The translations under genes and the position numbers were made by a program. Shown in pieces: positions 45,455-54,104 of a DNA stretch of 64,000 nt (position 1 is its first letter; each line of letters begins with the position of its first letter). This stretch comes from Streptomyces sp. SN-593 (GTDB lineage Bacteria; Actinomycetota; Actinomycetes; Streptomycetales; Streptomycetaceae), in the NCBI RefSeq assembly GCF_016756395.1, contig NZ_AP018365.1, positions 682,001 to 746,000 of the forward strand, read 5' to 3'. Below the pieces are notes generated by a model, which made no database searches, was not told the DNA's origin, and was given only the letters and a program-made list of their open reading frames with translations.

Positions 45455-48400
45455 TCATGCCGGCTCCTGCTGCCACCGGGCCGCCTGGCGCGCGCCGGGC
45501 AGGTGGCCCTTGGCCGCGAACTGCCGGGCGGCCTGGGCGGCGGCCTGCCGGGCGTCCTCGGCCCGGCCGGACCGGCGCAGCACGTCGGCGCGGTCCAGCC
45601 AGGCGACGGCGATCAGCACGGGCGAGTCGGTGCCGGAGGCGGTGTGCACCGCGCGGGCGGCCAGCGTCTCGGCCTCCTCGGCGTTGCCGCGCGCCGCGGC
45701 GATCCGGGCGAGGAGGCCGTCGAGGTCGGCGGTGTCCGAGGCGGCCTCGCCGGCGCCGGCGGTCGCGCCGCCGGGCACCTCGGTGAGGCGGGCCACCGCG
45801 TCCTCCACCCGGCCGGCGTCCAGCAGCAGCCGTGCCGACTCCCGGGCGACCACGCCGCGCAGGCCGCCGGCCTGGAGGCCGGCGGCGGCGCCGTCGGCCT
45901 CGTCGAGCAGGTGCAGCGCCCGGTCGCGGTCGTCCGCGAGCGCGGCCACCGTGGCGGCGAACAGCGGGAGCACCACGCGGCCCTCGGCGTAGCCCAGTTC
46001 GCCGGCCAGCCGCCGGGAGCGGGCCAGGCACGCGTCGGCCTCCTCCCACCGCTCCTGGAGCGCGAGCAGCACCGCCAGCGGGCAGTTCAGGGTCAGCCGT
46101 ACGGTGGGGCGCTGCTCGCCGTGCTCGGCCAGGAGGGCGCGGCTGCGGGCTACCGCGGAGGACACCGGTTCGGGGCCGCGCCACAGCGAGATCCCGATCG
46201 CGCCGAGTGCCAGGGCCCGTTCCGGCTCCGCGCCGGCCCGGCGCGCGTGCGCCAGCGCCCGCGAGAGCAGGTCGTCCGCGGCGACGTGGCTGCCGTGCGA
46301 CTGGCGGTCCTGCGCGATCCTGATGCACGCCCGCGCCTGCCCGAGGTCGTCGCCCGCGCCCTCGAACACTGGCAGCGCCCACTGGGCGACGGTGCCCGCG
46401 CTGCTCCCGTCGGGCGCCGCGGACACCGCGGCCAGGGCCAGGCGCGCGTGCGCGGCCTCCACCGGGCGGACCGCGTCCCGCGGGCCGGCGTCCGCGGCGT
46501 CGAGCACCTGGAGCAGCAGCGCCCGGCCCTCGTCCGTACGGCCTGTCGCCAGCAGGACGTCGCCGAGCCGCCGGGCGGCGGCCGCCCACTCCGGCTCTCC
46601 CTCGGCGGCGAGTTCGACGGCGCGCTCCAGCAGTCCCGCGGCCCACGCCAGGTCGGAGCGGGCCAGTGCCCTGGAACCGGCGTCGATCAGCAACCGTACG
46701 GCGCGCAGCCGCAGTTCCTCGGTGTGCGGGCCGAGCACGCCCAGCTCGGCGCGGTAGCGGTAGGCGCGCTCCAGGTGCGCGGCCACCGCCGCGAGGCCCT
46801 CGGCGGAGGCACCTCGCCCCGCCGACCCGGACGGCGGTGCGACCCGCGCGGCCCCCGGCGCCGGATCGGCCCGGCCCGGCGTGCCCGCGAGCGGCGCGGC
46901 ACCGGCCACCGCGGCCGGGCCCGCCACCGCGTACGCGGCCATGGCGGCGGCCGTCGAAGGCCCCCCGGACAGCGCGCCGCCGGCCGCCGCGACCGGACTC
47001 CCCGGCGCACCGCCGACCACCGCCCCCGGCTCCGCCAACACCTCCGACAGCCTACTCGCCTGCCCCGTGGCGGCGCTCGGACTTCCCCCGGACGCAGAGG
47101 CGTTGACGGCTCCGGCCGGGCTCCCCGACCCGCCCCCGGACACCGCATTGCGCCCCGCCGGACCGTCCCCCGCTCCTGCCGGACCCCCGGCGGCACCCGA
47201 ACCTCCCCCGGGCGCGGCCGCGTTGGCCGGACGGGTCGCGGCCGCCAGGCGTTCGGACAGCGCGAGGGCCGCGTGTTCGTGGCGCTCGGCCCGGGTCCGC
47301 TTGGCCATCGACTGGTAGGTGACCTCGTGGACGAGCCCGCTGCTGAAGCGCAACGGGTAGGTGCCCGGGCGCGGCCGGTCCGCGGGCGACAGCAGGCGGT
47401 GCCGGCCGAGCCGGGCGAGTGCCGCGCCGACCGGGCCGTTCAGCGGCGGGCGCGGCGCGGGCCCGCCGGCTTCCGGCCGCGTCCCGTCGTGCAGCGCGCC
47501 GCCGGGGGCGCCTTCGGGGTCCCCGGCGACCAGGTCCGCCACCTCGTCCGCGGTGAACTCCCGGCCGGCGACGGCCGCGATGTCGAGCGCGGCGCGCTCC
47601 GCCCGGCCGAGCGCGCCGATCCGCGCGCCGAGCAGCGCCTGGAGGGTGGTCGGCAGGTCGCCGCCGCCGTCCGGCCGGTAGCCGGAGTCCGGCTGGGTGA
47701 GCGCGGCGATGAGCTGTTCGAGGTAGAACGGGTTGCCGCCCGCGGACTCCAGCACCTGCGGCGGCACGCCCGTACGCCGGCGGGGCCGGGCGGCCCGGGG
47801 CCCGGACCGGTCCGGGGACGCCGCGCCGTCCCAGTGCGCGCCGACCTCGGTCAGCGCTTCGGCCACGGCCTCGGCCTGCGGGGTGGTCAGGCCCGGCAGG
47901 GTCAGCGCCCGCGCGCCCGGGCCGCCCCACCCGGCGTGGCGGTCGGCGAGGTCGGGTCGGGCCGCGCACACGAACAGCACCCCGGCCGAGGCGAGTTCGG
48001 CACGCAGCGCGGTGACCATGGCCAGCAGGGGGTCGCTCGCCCAGTGCAGGTCGTCCAGCACCAGCACGACCGGCCGGCGGCGCGCCAGTACGGCCAGCAG
48101 GCCGGTCAGGGCCGCGCAGGTGTCGTCGGTCGACGGGTTGGGGGTGCCGTCCTCCAGCAGTCCGGCCGAGAGCACGGCCAGCGCGGCGCCGACCTCGTCG
48201 CCTTCCGCGGCGTCCTCGGCCGCGGCCCCGGCCCCCCGCGTGTCCCCGTCCCCGTGCCCGCCCGCGCCGGCCGCCGGGCCGCCGGGTCCGTCCGGCCCGT
48301 CACCGCCCCGCGCGTCCGGGAGCAGCCTGATCTCCGGGAACTCGTCGAGGAGTTGGCGGACGGCCTCGGCGAGCGGCGCCAGGCTGCCGCGCTCCCCGTA

Positions 48401-49285
48401 CGGCCGGCAGCGGCCCGAGCCGTACGCGAAGGCACCGCCGGACTGCTTGCGCCACTCGTGGATCAGCCGGGTCTTGCCCATGCCGGCCTCGCCGAACACG
48501 GTGACCAGGTTCGGGCCGCGGCCGTCCCTTTCCGCCGCCGCGGCCAACGCCTCGCGCAGGGCGTCCAGTTGGCGGTCCCGCCCGACGAAGGGCACGTCGA
48601 AGCGGCGGGTAACCTCGGGCTCCTCCTCGACCACCGCGAGCAACCGGTAGGCGGAGACCGCGTCCTCCTTGCCCTTGAGCAGCAGCGGCCCGACCGGCTC
48701 CGTCAGCGCGCGGGCGCCGGCGGCCCGGAGGCTCTCCGGACCGATCAGCACCTCGCCCTCGCCCGCGTTCTGCTCCAGCCGGGCCGCGACGTTGACCGTC
48801 TCGCCCGACACCAGCGCCTGGCGCGACGACACGTCCGACGCGGTGACCACCGGCCCGGTGTTGATGCCGATCCGCACCCCGATCCGGATGCCGAGCGAGG
48901 GGCCCAGCTCGGTGTCGTTGAGCCGCTGGACGGCCTCCAGCATGGCCAGGCCGGCCGCGAGGGCGCGGGCCGCGTCGTCCTCGTGGGTCACCGGCACGCC
49001 GAAGACCGCCATCACGGCGTCGCCGATGAACTTCTCGACGGTGCCGCCGAACTCCTCCAGGCACTCGCGCATCCGGTCGAAGTAGCGCAGCACCACCGTC
49101 CGCAGCGTCTCCGGGTCGAGCACCCCCGACAGCGCCGTGGAGCCCACCAGGTCGCAGAAGACCACGGTCACGACCTTGCGCTCCTCCTGCGGCACACCCG
49201 CCGGTTTGGAGGCGGCCGGGGTGCCGCAGGACGGGCAGAAGCGCGCCTCGGACGGCAGTTCGGCGTCGCACGCAGCGCAGCGCAT
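45455..49285 (-). CDS. Zinc-ribbon, class III nucleotide cyclase, AAA ATPase and TPR regulator
   Basis: 1276 residues. Order of domains: zinc ribbon CAACDAELPSEARFCPSCG (4-22); class III cyclase (about 38-215) with metal Asp residues in FCDLVGSTALSG and EKFIGDAVMAVFG and the ETVNVAARLEQNA segment; an AAA/STAND ATPase with Walker A FGEAGMGKTRL (near 275) and Walker B VVLVLDDLHWAS; then Ala/Gly/Pro-rich linkers and a TPR-rich C-terminus (about 830-1270). This is the actinobacterial cyclase-ATPase-TPR layout. It should make cAMP or cGMP in response to a signal read by the repeats; whether the cyclase is active is not known. It lies 33 bp after the small peptide gene. Confidence 0.88.
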   Translation of the reverse strand: MRCAACDAELPSEARFCPSCGTPAASKPAGVPQEERKVVTVVFCDLVGSTALSGVLDPETLRTVVLRYFDRMRECLEEFGGTVEKFIGDAVMAVFGVPVTHEDDAARALAAGLAMLEAVQRLNDTELGPSLGIRIGVRIGINTGPVVTASDVSSRQALVSGETVNVAARLEQNAGEGEVLIGPESLRAAGARALTEPVGPLLLKGKEDAVSAYRLLAVVEEEPEVTRRFDVPFVGRDRQLDALREALAAAAERDGRGPNLVTVFGEAGMGKTRLIHEWRKQSGGAFAYGSGRCRPYGERGSLAPLAEAVRQLLDEFPEIRLLPDARGGDGPDGPGGPAAGAGGHGDGDTRGAGAAAEDAAEGDEVGAALAVLSAGLLEDGTPNPSTDDTCAALTGLLAVLARRRPVVLVLDDLHWASDPLLAMVTALRAELASAGVLFVCAARPDLADRHAGWGGPGARALTLPGLTTPQAEAVAEALTEVGAHWDGAASPDRSGPRAARPRRRTGVPPQVLESAGGNPFYLEQLIAALTQPDSGYRPDGGGDLPTTLQALLGARIGALGRAERAALDIAAVAGREFTADEVADLVAGDPEGAPGGALHDGTRPEAGGPAPRPPLNGPVGAALARLGRHRLLSPADRPRPGTYPLRFSSGLVHEVTYQSMAKRTRAERHEHAALALSERLAAATRPANAAAPGGGSGAAGGPAGAGDGPAGRNAVSGGGSGSPAGAVNASASGGSPSAATGQASRLSEVLAEPGAVVGGAPGSPVAAAGGALSGGPSTAAAMAAYAVAGPAAVAGAAPLAGTPGRADPAPGAARVAPPSGSAGRGASAEGLAAVAAHLERAYRYRAELGVLGPHTEELRLRAVRLLIDAGSRALARSDLAWAAGLLERAVELAAEGEPEWAAAARRLGDVLLATGRTDEGRALLLQVLDAADAGPRDAVRPVEAAHARLALAAVSAAPDGSSAGTVAQWALPVFEGAGDDLGQARACIRIAQDRQSHGSHVAADDLLSRALAHARRAGAEPERALALGAIGISLWRGPEPVSSAVARSRALLAEHGEQRPTVRLTLNCPLAVLLALQERWEEADACLARSRRLAGELGYAEGRVVLPLFAATVAALADDRDRALHLLDEADGAAAGLQAGGLRGVVARESARLLLDAGRVEDAVARLTEVPGGATAGAGEAASDTADLDGLLARIAAARGNAEEAETLAARAVHTASGTDSPVLIAVAWLDRADVLRRSGRAEDARQAAAQAARQFAAKGHLPGARQAARWQQEPA

Positions 49286-49318
49286 GGTCGTGTCCCTTCC
49301 CGCTGGTCGTGGAGCGGC

Positions 49319-49579
49319 TCAGAAGAGCGCGCCGCCGGCGATCTCGCTGTGGGCCTGTACCTCGGGTCCGACCTCGTCCAACCGCGCCTTGATGTCGAGC
49401 ATCACCGACAGTTCCTCGGCGCTCAGCCCGCGCAGCACCTCCTGCTGCTCCTCGGTGAGTTCGGCGACGCCGAACCCGTGTGCCCGGAGCACGTCCAGGG
49501 TGTCGTCGGCCGGTCGGCCGCCCTCCCCGCTCCGTCCGGTCCCGCCGTCGTCCCGGCCCTGCGCCGCCCCGTCGGTCAT
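49319..49579 (-). CDS. 86-residue precursor-like peptide of the radical-SAM operon
   Basis: 86 residues, overlapping the upstream di-iron gene stop (ATGA). Residues 1-25 are Gly/Asp-rich; 27-70 form an acidic helical region (DTLDVLRAHGFGVAELTEEQ, then LSAEELSVMLDIKARLDEVG); the end is EVQAHSEIAGGALF. There is no Cys, Tyr or Trp. Small size, leader-like acidic helices, a short Gly-rich C-terminus and location beside a radical SAM/SPASM enzyme and an S8 protease fit a RiPP precursor. EVQAHSE also matches EVEAHSE in the lanthipeptide leader at 54105. It could instead be an adaptor or substrate-carrier protein. Confidence 0.7.
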   Translation of the reverse strand: MTDGAAQGRDDGGTGRSGEGGRPADDTLDVLRAHGFGVAELTEEQQEVLRGLSAEELSVMLDIKARLDEVGPEVQAHSEIAGGALF

Positions 49580-50283
49580 GAGGTGTGGGTCCTTTCCCTG
49601 GAGTGATCCTGCTGCGCTGCCCGGCCGATGTGCGCGAACAGCTCCACGAGTCCGTCCACGGTGTGCAGCGCGCTCATCACGACCGCGTTCACCAGGGGCG
49701 GGTCGAGCGGCAGCCCGTCGAGCAGTGCGAACAGCTCGGCGGTGTGCCCGGTGTCCAGTTCGGCGTGCCCGCGTACGGTGCGCAGCGCCGCCTCGGGCAC
49801 TCCGGCGGCGGCGATCTCGTCGGCCAGCCAGGGCGCGGGCGCGTTGCTCTCCAGCACGGCGATGTAGCCGAGCAGCGCGACGGGGTGATGGTGCTCGATC
49901 CAGTAGTACTGGGCGCCGGCCAGCCGGGCGACGGCGGGCGACGGCTGCCGGTCGCGTACGGCCGCGGGGTCCCCGCCCAGCGCGGCGATGTCGTCGAGCA
50001 GCCAGTCGTCGTGGCCGCGTTCCTCCTCGACGTGGACGCGCAGGTACGCCGCGAGCGGGGCACCGACCGCGTCGCCGAGGTCCGCGCAGCGGGACGCCGC
50101 GCGCTGCATCAGCGGGACGGACGCGCGGATCAGGCCGTGCATGTCCTCCAGGTAGCGGCCGTAGCGCCGGGCCAGGCCCGGTGCCCGCCACATGGCCGTG
50201 GTGGCCGCCCGCACCGCCGGCGCGGTCAGCAGCAGCCGGGCGCTCAGCGCCGTACCGGCCGGGACCGCCGTGCCGGCAGTCAC
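49576..50283 (-). CDS. Heme-oxygenase-fold di-iron oxidase-like protein
   Basis: 235 residues from GTG at 50283, which overlaps the radical SAM stop by 4 bp. It is all-helical with the iron-containing redox enzyme pattern: EDMHGLIR (His49), HVEEERGHDDWLLDDI (Glu86/87 and His91), IEHHHP (Glu130, His131-133), LESNAP (Glu145) and GHAELDTGH (His173, Asp177, His180). Related HDO enzymes use a di-iron site and O2 for C-C or C-N cleavage or N-oxygenation. The likely substrate is the peptide, or a product of the radical SAM enzyme; this is inference from gene order. Confidence 0.8.
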   Translation of the reverse strand: MTAGTAVPAGTALSARLLLTAPAVRAATTAMWRAPGLARRYGRYLEDMHGLIRASVPLMQRAASRCADLGDAVGAPLAAYLRVHVEEERGHDDWLLDDIAALGGDPAAVRDRQPSPAVARLAGAQYYWIEHHHPVALLGYIAVLESNAPAPWLADEIAAAGVPEAALRTVRGHAELDTGHTAELFALLDGLPLDPPLVNAVVMSALHTVDGLVELFAHIGRAAQQDHSRERTHTS

Positions 50284-51389
50284 CGTGCCGCTCCGTGGAG
50301 CGCGACCAGGTCGGCGTAGGGAGCGCAGCCGTGCCGCCGGACCAGCGCCACGGCGCCGGCCTCGGCCTGGCCGCGGGCGGCGTACCGGTCCAGCAGGGCG
50401 CCGACGGGCCCGGCGCCGGCGGCGGTCGCCGCGGCCAGCACCTCGGGCCGCTCGGCGAGCGCGCGGCAGCCGTCGCAGTAGCCCGGACGCGGGGCCGCCT
50501 CGTCGGCGGCGCCGTAGCGGTGCCGGAGGTGGGCGGGGCCGACGGTCCTGATCATCCGCAGCACCGGCGACCGGACCGCGCGGGCGCTGATCGACTCCCA
50601 GTCGTCGGTGCCGATGTGGCCGAGGGTCAGGTGGGCGGGGGCGGGTCTGCGGTCCACGACCGCCTGGTTGCAGCAGGCGACGACGGTGCCGTCGGCCGCG
50701 ACCACCGGCCACGCGGCCATCGAGCAGGGCAGCGCGCGCTCGGGGTCGGGCGAGGCGGTGTCCGCGGCGGCCCAGGAGGCCGCGCGCCCCACCCGGCGCA
50801 GCGAGTTGACCAGCATCGGGACGCGGGAGCCGAAGGTGCGCCGGATGTCGGCGGTGACATCGGCGAGGTACGGGTCGTCCGCGCCGCTGCCGACCAGGTG
50901 GAAGCTGGCGGCGACGCCGGCGTCCAGGACCCGCCGGACGAGGGCGAACACGGGGGCGCGGCCGGTCTCGCGCTCGTGGTAGGCGTCGACGCTCACCGAG
51001 AAGTGGTCCACGGCCGTGACGGCCCGCCAGATCCGCTCGGGCACGGCCGCGACCTGCCCGGGGTGCCCGGGGCGGTCCGCCCGGCCGGCGAAGAAGGCGC
51101 CGGTGAGCAGCGCGGTCCGGGTGCCCGCCGCGCGCGCCGTCGCGGCCAGTTCGGTGACCAGCTCCGGGCGCAGCAGCGGTTCGCCGCCGGTCATCATCAG
51201 CACGGACGGGTGCGCCGCGGGCGTGAAGGTGCCGACGAAGGACCGCAGCCGCGCCGCGTCCGGCTCGCCCGAGGCCATGGTCGCGGAGGTGGAGCAGTGC
51301 GCGCAGTGCAGGGGGCAGCGGCCGGTGACGGTCAGGAGCAGCCCCGCACCCGGCAGCGGGCGCTGCGTCATCAGTTCGGCGAGTTCCAT
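50280..51389 (-). CDS. Radical SAM/SPASM-like peptide-modifying enzyme
   Basis: 369 residues; ATG at 51389 preceded by GAGGAG. The radical SAM cluster is CPLHCAHC (Cys25, Cys29, Cys32), followed by MMTGGEPLLRPEL (the GGEP SAM-binding strand) and FSVSVDAYHERE. The C-terminal region has further Cys: LPCSMAAWPVVAADGTVVACCNQ and YCDGCRAL, as in SPASM or twitch domains with auxiliary Fe-S clusters. Such proteins form thioether, C-C or C-O links in peptides. It heads an operon of six tightly spaced genes behind a SARP-type promoter. Confidence 0.88.
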   Translation of the reverse strand: MELAELMTQRPLPGAGLLLTVTGRCPLHCAHCSTSATMASGEPDAARLRSFVGTFTPAAHPSVLMMTGGEPLLRPELVTELAATARAAGTRTALLTGAFFAGRADRPGHPGQVAAVPERIWRAVTAVDHFSVSVDAYHERETGRAPVFALVRRVLDAGVAASFHLVGSGADDPYLADVTADIRRTFGSRVPMLVNSLRRVGRAASWAAADTASPDPERALPCSMAAWPVVAADGTVVACCNQAVVDRRPAPAHLTLGHIGTDDWESISARAVRSPVLRMIRTVGPAHLRHRYGAADEAAPRPGYCDGCRALAERPEVLAAATAAGAGPVGALLDRYAARGQAEAGAVALVRRHGCAPYADLVALHGAAR

Positions 51390-51414
51390 CGCACGCTCCT
51401 CATCGTCCTTCCGA

Positions 51415-51467
51415 AGTGTCGGCGGGGGCGGTTCGAGGCGGGGTAGGAAACGGTATGGAAGCGGTAA
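51415..51467 (-). promoter_or_regulatory. SARP-type promoter of the radical SAM operon
   Basis: Read on the minus strand, four 11-bp units run from 51467 to 51424, starting TTACCG, ATACCG, TACCCC and GAACCG, then GCC and GACACT (51420-51415) as -10. TACCGCTTCCATACCG (51466-51451) differs at two positions from the box in front of lanA1. The 11-bp period, one DNA turn, is the binding mode of SARP proteins. Confidence 0.7.
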
Positions 51468-51588
51468 ATCCGCAGGTCGGGGCCCGGGACACCGTTGGCC
51501 CCTGGAGGTGTCGCGCGCGGCGGTGCGGAACCGGTCGCGGCCGCCCCCGCGAAGGCCCGTCCGGCGGTCCCGCGGTGCCCCTTCCCGA

Positions 51589-51677
51589 GGCCCGCGCGAG
51601 GCCGCTTCCGCAGGGCTCCGGCGCCGGCCTCGCCCGGGCCCGCGCGAGGCCGCTTCCGCAGGGCTCCGGCGCCGGCC
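51589..51677. repeat. Two copies of a 41-bp unit at 48-bp spacing
   Basis: GGCCCGCGCGAGGCCGCTTC begins at 51589 and again at 51637, and the identity extends through CCGCAGGGCTCCGGCGCCGG in both. It lies in the gap between the SARP and radical SAM genes. Confidence 0.8.
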
Positions 51678-51856
51678 CGGGCGGCGGTCCGGGCGGCGGT
51701 CCGGAGGGCGGTCCGGGCGCCGGCTCGGAGGGCGGCGCGGGCGCCGGCTCCGGCGGTGGTCCGAACGGCCGCCTCGGGGAGGGTCCGGGCGGCCGGCGCA
51801 GCCGCGGACGGTCGGCAGTGGCGCGCGGCCGGTTCGGGCGGCGCGGCCCCCTCGGG

Positions 51857-51928
51857 CGCTGCCGCCGGCCCAAGCGCTGCCGCCGGCCCAGGCGCTGCCG
51901 CCGGCTCAGGCAGTGCCGCCGGCTCAGG
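51857..51928 (-). repeat. 18-bp tandem repeats across the SARP stop codon
   Basis: Four units of period 18 contain, in the SARP frame, the codon pair GCC-TGA, GCC-TGA, GCC-TGG and GCT-TGG at 51924, 51906, 51888 and 51870. The frame would read hexapeptides of the type AWAGGS if TGA were TGG. The SARP stop therefore arises within a repeat unit. Confidence 0.7.
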
Positions 51929-53840
51929 CGGTGGCCCTTGGCAGCGGCTGGACGTGTTGCAGGGCCTGTTCCCGCGCGTACACCTGGGTCAGCCGCGGGA
52001 GTTCGTAGTGCGCGGCGTGCGCGGTGACCTCGCAGTCCGGCGCGATCAGCGCGCCAGCGTCCATCAGGGACTCCAGCTTGTGCAGGGCGCGGTCCTGGTC
52101 GCAGGTGAGCGCTTCGGCGGCCTGACGCAGCGTGAAGGGCCCCTCCGGCAGCTCCGCGAGCAGGCAGAGCGTGGTCCGGTCGGCCGTCGGCAGGTCGTTC
52201 CACCCGCTGTCCAGCCGGGGCCGCACGTCGGTGTCCCCGGCGACCAGTTCGTCCAGCACCGTCCTGCCGTCGGCCAGCCGGGCGGCGTACTCGCCCAGCG
52301 GCAGGTAGCGGCGTACCGCGAGCTTCAGGCCGCTGACCCGGACGGCGAGCGGCAGCATGCCCGTGGCGGCCACGATCTGTTCGGCCGACGCCGGACAGGA
52401 CCGCAGCCGGTCGTGGCCGACGATCCGGCCGAGCAGTTCGAGGCTCTCGGACCGGTCGAAGGCCGCCAGGTCCAGCCGGTTCGCCGACGCCAGGCCCGCG
52501 AGCTGGGCGCGGGACGTGACCAGGACGGCGCTGCCGCCGGTGTCCGGCACGAGGGGCCGTACGGAGCCCTCGTCGGCCGCGTCGTCCAGCACCAGCAGTA
52601 CCCGCCGCGGCTCCAGCCAGGTCCGCCACGCGGCGGCCGCCTCCTCGGTGCCGGCCTCCTGGGCGCCGGCCCGGCGGACCCCGGCCCCGGGCGCCGCCCC
52701 GGGCAGGTCGGCCGTGCGGGCCGGCTCCGGAAGGTCGGCCATCCGGGCCAGCTCGGCCACCAGCGAGGCGGCCGTGCGCGGCCGGCCGTCCTCGTCGCGC
52801 ATCCGCAGCAGCACGCGCCCGTCGGGGAACTCCGCGGCGAGCCGGTGCGCCGCGTGCACCGCGAGCGCGGTCTTGCCGGTGCCGACCGGGCCGGTGAGCA
52901 GTGTCAGGCGCCGCTCGCCGGCCAGCAGGCCGGTCAGGTCCCGCAGGTGCCGCTCGCGGCCGGTGAAGTCGGCGAGGTCCTGCGGGAGGACGGTACCCAG
53001 GACACCGCCGGGACGGCGCGCCGCGGCCCTCGGGCCGGCGGCGCCCAGCGGGCCGAGGGAGCTGCCGGGTTGCTGCGGGCCGCCGTCGAGGATCGACCGG
53101 TAGAGCGTCTCCAGGGCGGCGCTGGGCTGGAGTCCGTACTCCGCGGCGAGGAGCTGGCGCAGCGCCGCGTAGGCGGCGAGCGCCTCGGTCTGCCGGCCCT
53201 GGTCGAACAGCGCGGTCATCTGCACCGCCCTGAGCCGCTCCCGCTCCGGGTGCCGCTCGACCAGGTCCCCTACGGTCTCGGCGACCTCGGTGGCCCGGCC
53301 GAGGCGCAGCTCCACCTCGGCCCAGTCCTCGTAGACCTGGACGTAGCGGCTGTCGAGCCGCTCGGCCTCGGACCTGACGGCGGGGGAGAACCGCAGCTCG
53401 CGCAGCGGGAGTTCCTGCCACAGCCCGAGCGCCTCGCGCAGCATCCGGGACGCGGGGCCCAGGGCGCCCTGCGCCGTGGCCTCGCGGGCGCCCCTGGCCA
53501 GGTGCCGGAAACGCAGCACGTCCAGTTCGTCGTCGCGCACCCGCATCAGGTAGCCGCCTGCGTGGTGCGCGAGGCGCTCGCCGGCGCCGGCCCGGTCCAG
53601 CAGTTTGCGCAGCGCGGAGATGTAGACCTGGATGTTCTTGCGCGCGGTGCGCGGGGGTCGGCCGTCCCACAAGGTGTCGGTCAACAGGTCCAGCGACACG
53701 GGGGTGTTGGCACGCAGCAGCAGCATCGCCAGCAGCAGCCGCTGCTTGAGCGGACCGAGCGGGAAGGGGCCCTCGGCGGTTCCGACGGACAGGGGGCCGA
53801 GGACGGTGAGCCGCAGGCTGTCGTGCAGTGGTTCGGCCAT
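51924..53840 (-). CDS. SARP-family regulator with NB-ARC ATPase domain (AfsR-like)
   Basis: 638 residues from the ATG at 53840. N-terminal OmpR-like winged helix (about 8-95: LRLTVLGPLSVGTAEGPFPL, LLTDTLWDGRPPRTARKNIQ), BTAD domain (about 100-250, with HLARGAREATAQG), then NB-ARC (about 290-560) with Walker A LLTGPVGTGKTAL, Walker B VLLVLDDAAD and MLPLAVRVSGLKLA. There is no TPR tail. SARPs activate secondary-metabolite operons by binding direct repeats 11 bp apart; such repeats lie before both the divergent lanthipeptide operon and the radical SAM operon. The stop lies inside an 18-bp tandem repeat. Confidence 0.9.
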   Translation of the reverse strand: MAEPLHDSLRLTVLGPLSVGTAEGPFPLGPLKQRLLLAMLLLRANTPVSLDLLTDTLWDGRPPRTARKNIQVYISALRKLLDRAGAGERLAHHAGGYLMRVRDDELDVLRFRHLARGAREATAQGALGPASRMLREALGLWQELPLRELRFSPAVRSEAERLDSRYVQVYEDWAEVELRLGRATEVAETVGDLVERHPERERLRAVQMTALFDQGRQTEALAAYAALRQLLAAEYGLQPSAALETLYRSILDGGPQQPGSSLGPLGAAGPRAAARRPGGVLGTVLPQDLADFTGRERHLRDLTGLLAGERRLTLLTGPVGTGKTALAVHAAHRLAAEFPDGRVLLRMRDEDGRPRTAASLVAELARMADLPEPARTADLPGAAPGAGVRRAGAQEAGTEEAAAAWRTWLEPRRVLLVLDDAADEGSVRPLVPDTGGSAVLVTSRAQLAGLASANRLDLAAFDRSESLELLGRIVGHDRLRSCPASAEQIVAATGMLPLAVRVSGLKLAVRRYLPLGEYAARLADGRTVLDELVAGDTDVRPRLDSGWNDLPTADRTTLCLLAELPEGPFTLRQAAEALTCDQDRALHKLESLMDAGALIAPDCEVTAHAAHYELPRLTQVYAREQALQHVQPLPRATA

Positions 53841-54002
53841 CTCTGGTTTCACCTTTCCCACCGACGGACCCGGGAGCGGATCGTGAGCTGAGATGAATGA
53901 CATCCGGCGGATGACTTATATCAAAGGATGCGGCCCGGGTGAACACGGCAACGTCCCTCCGCGCCGCGCGAGTTGCCGTCAACACCTTTTCCACCTGCGA
54001 CG

Positions 54003-54055
54003 ATACCGCCCCCATACCGCGGGTAGACCGGTTCCGAATCGACCCCGCCTAGCGT
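54003..54055 (+). promoter_or_regulatory. SARP-type promoter of the lanthipeptide operon
   Basis: Four 11-bp units from 54003 to 54046 start ATACCG, ATACCG, AGACCG and GAATCG, followed by GCC and TAGCGT (54050-54055) as -10. TACCGCCCCCATACCG at 54004-54019 matches the box before the radical SAM operon at 14 of 16 positions, and the fourth unit matches at 9 of 11. The first precursor ATG is 50 bp beyond the -10. Confidence 0.75.
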
Positions 54056-54104
54056 TTGGGATGTCCGAGCAACGCTTCACATCCGCTGAGACGAGGAGAC
54101 GATC

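Larger units (their letters stand above)
51390..51923. other. 534-bp stretch between SARP and radical SAM genes
   Basis: Contains the SARP-type promoter at 51415-51467, a 48-bp-period direct repeat (51589-51629 and 51637-51677), GGTCCGGGCGGC-like low-complexity sequence at 51680-51790 and 18-bp repeats that run into the SARP 3' end. No separate gene is supported. Confidence 0.65.

Noticed and set aside
49319..49579. FxSxx-COOH or sactipeptide precursor
   Set aside because: The C-terminus is GGALF, not F-x-S-x-x, and there is no Cys for thioether formation.
49319..51389. PQQ- or mycofactocin-type cofactor pathway for the radical SAM operon
   Set aside because: Radical SAM plus heme-oxygenase-fold protein recalls PqqE and PqqC, but the small peptide has no Tyr and lacks the Glu-Tyr or Val-Tyr ends used in those pathways, and no PqqD-like protein is encoded.
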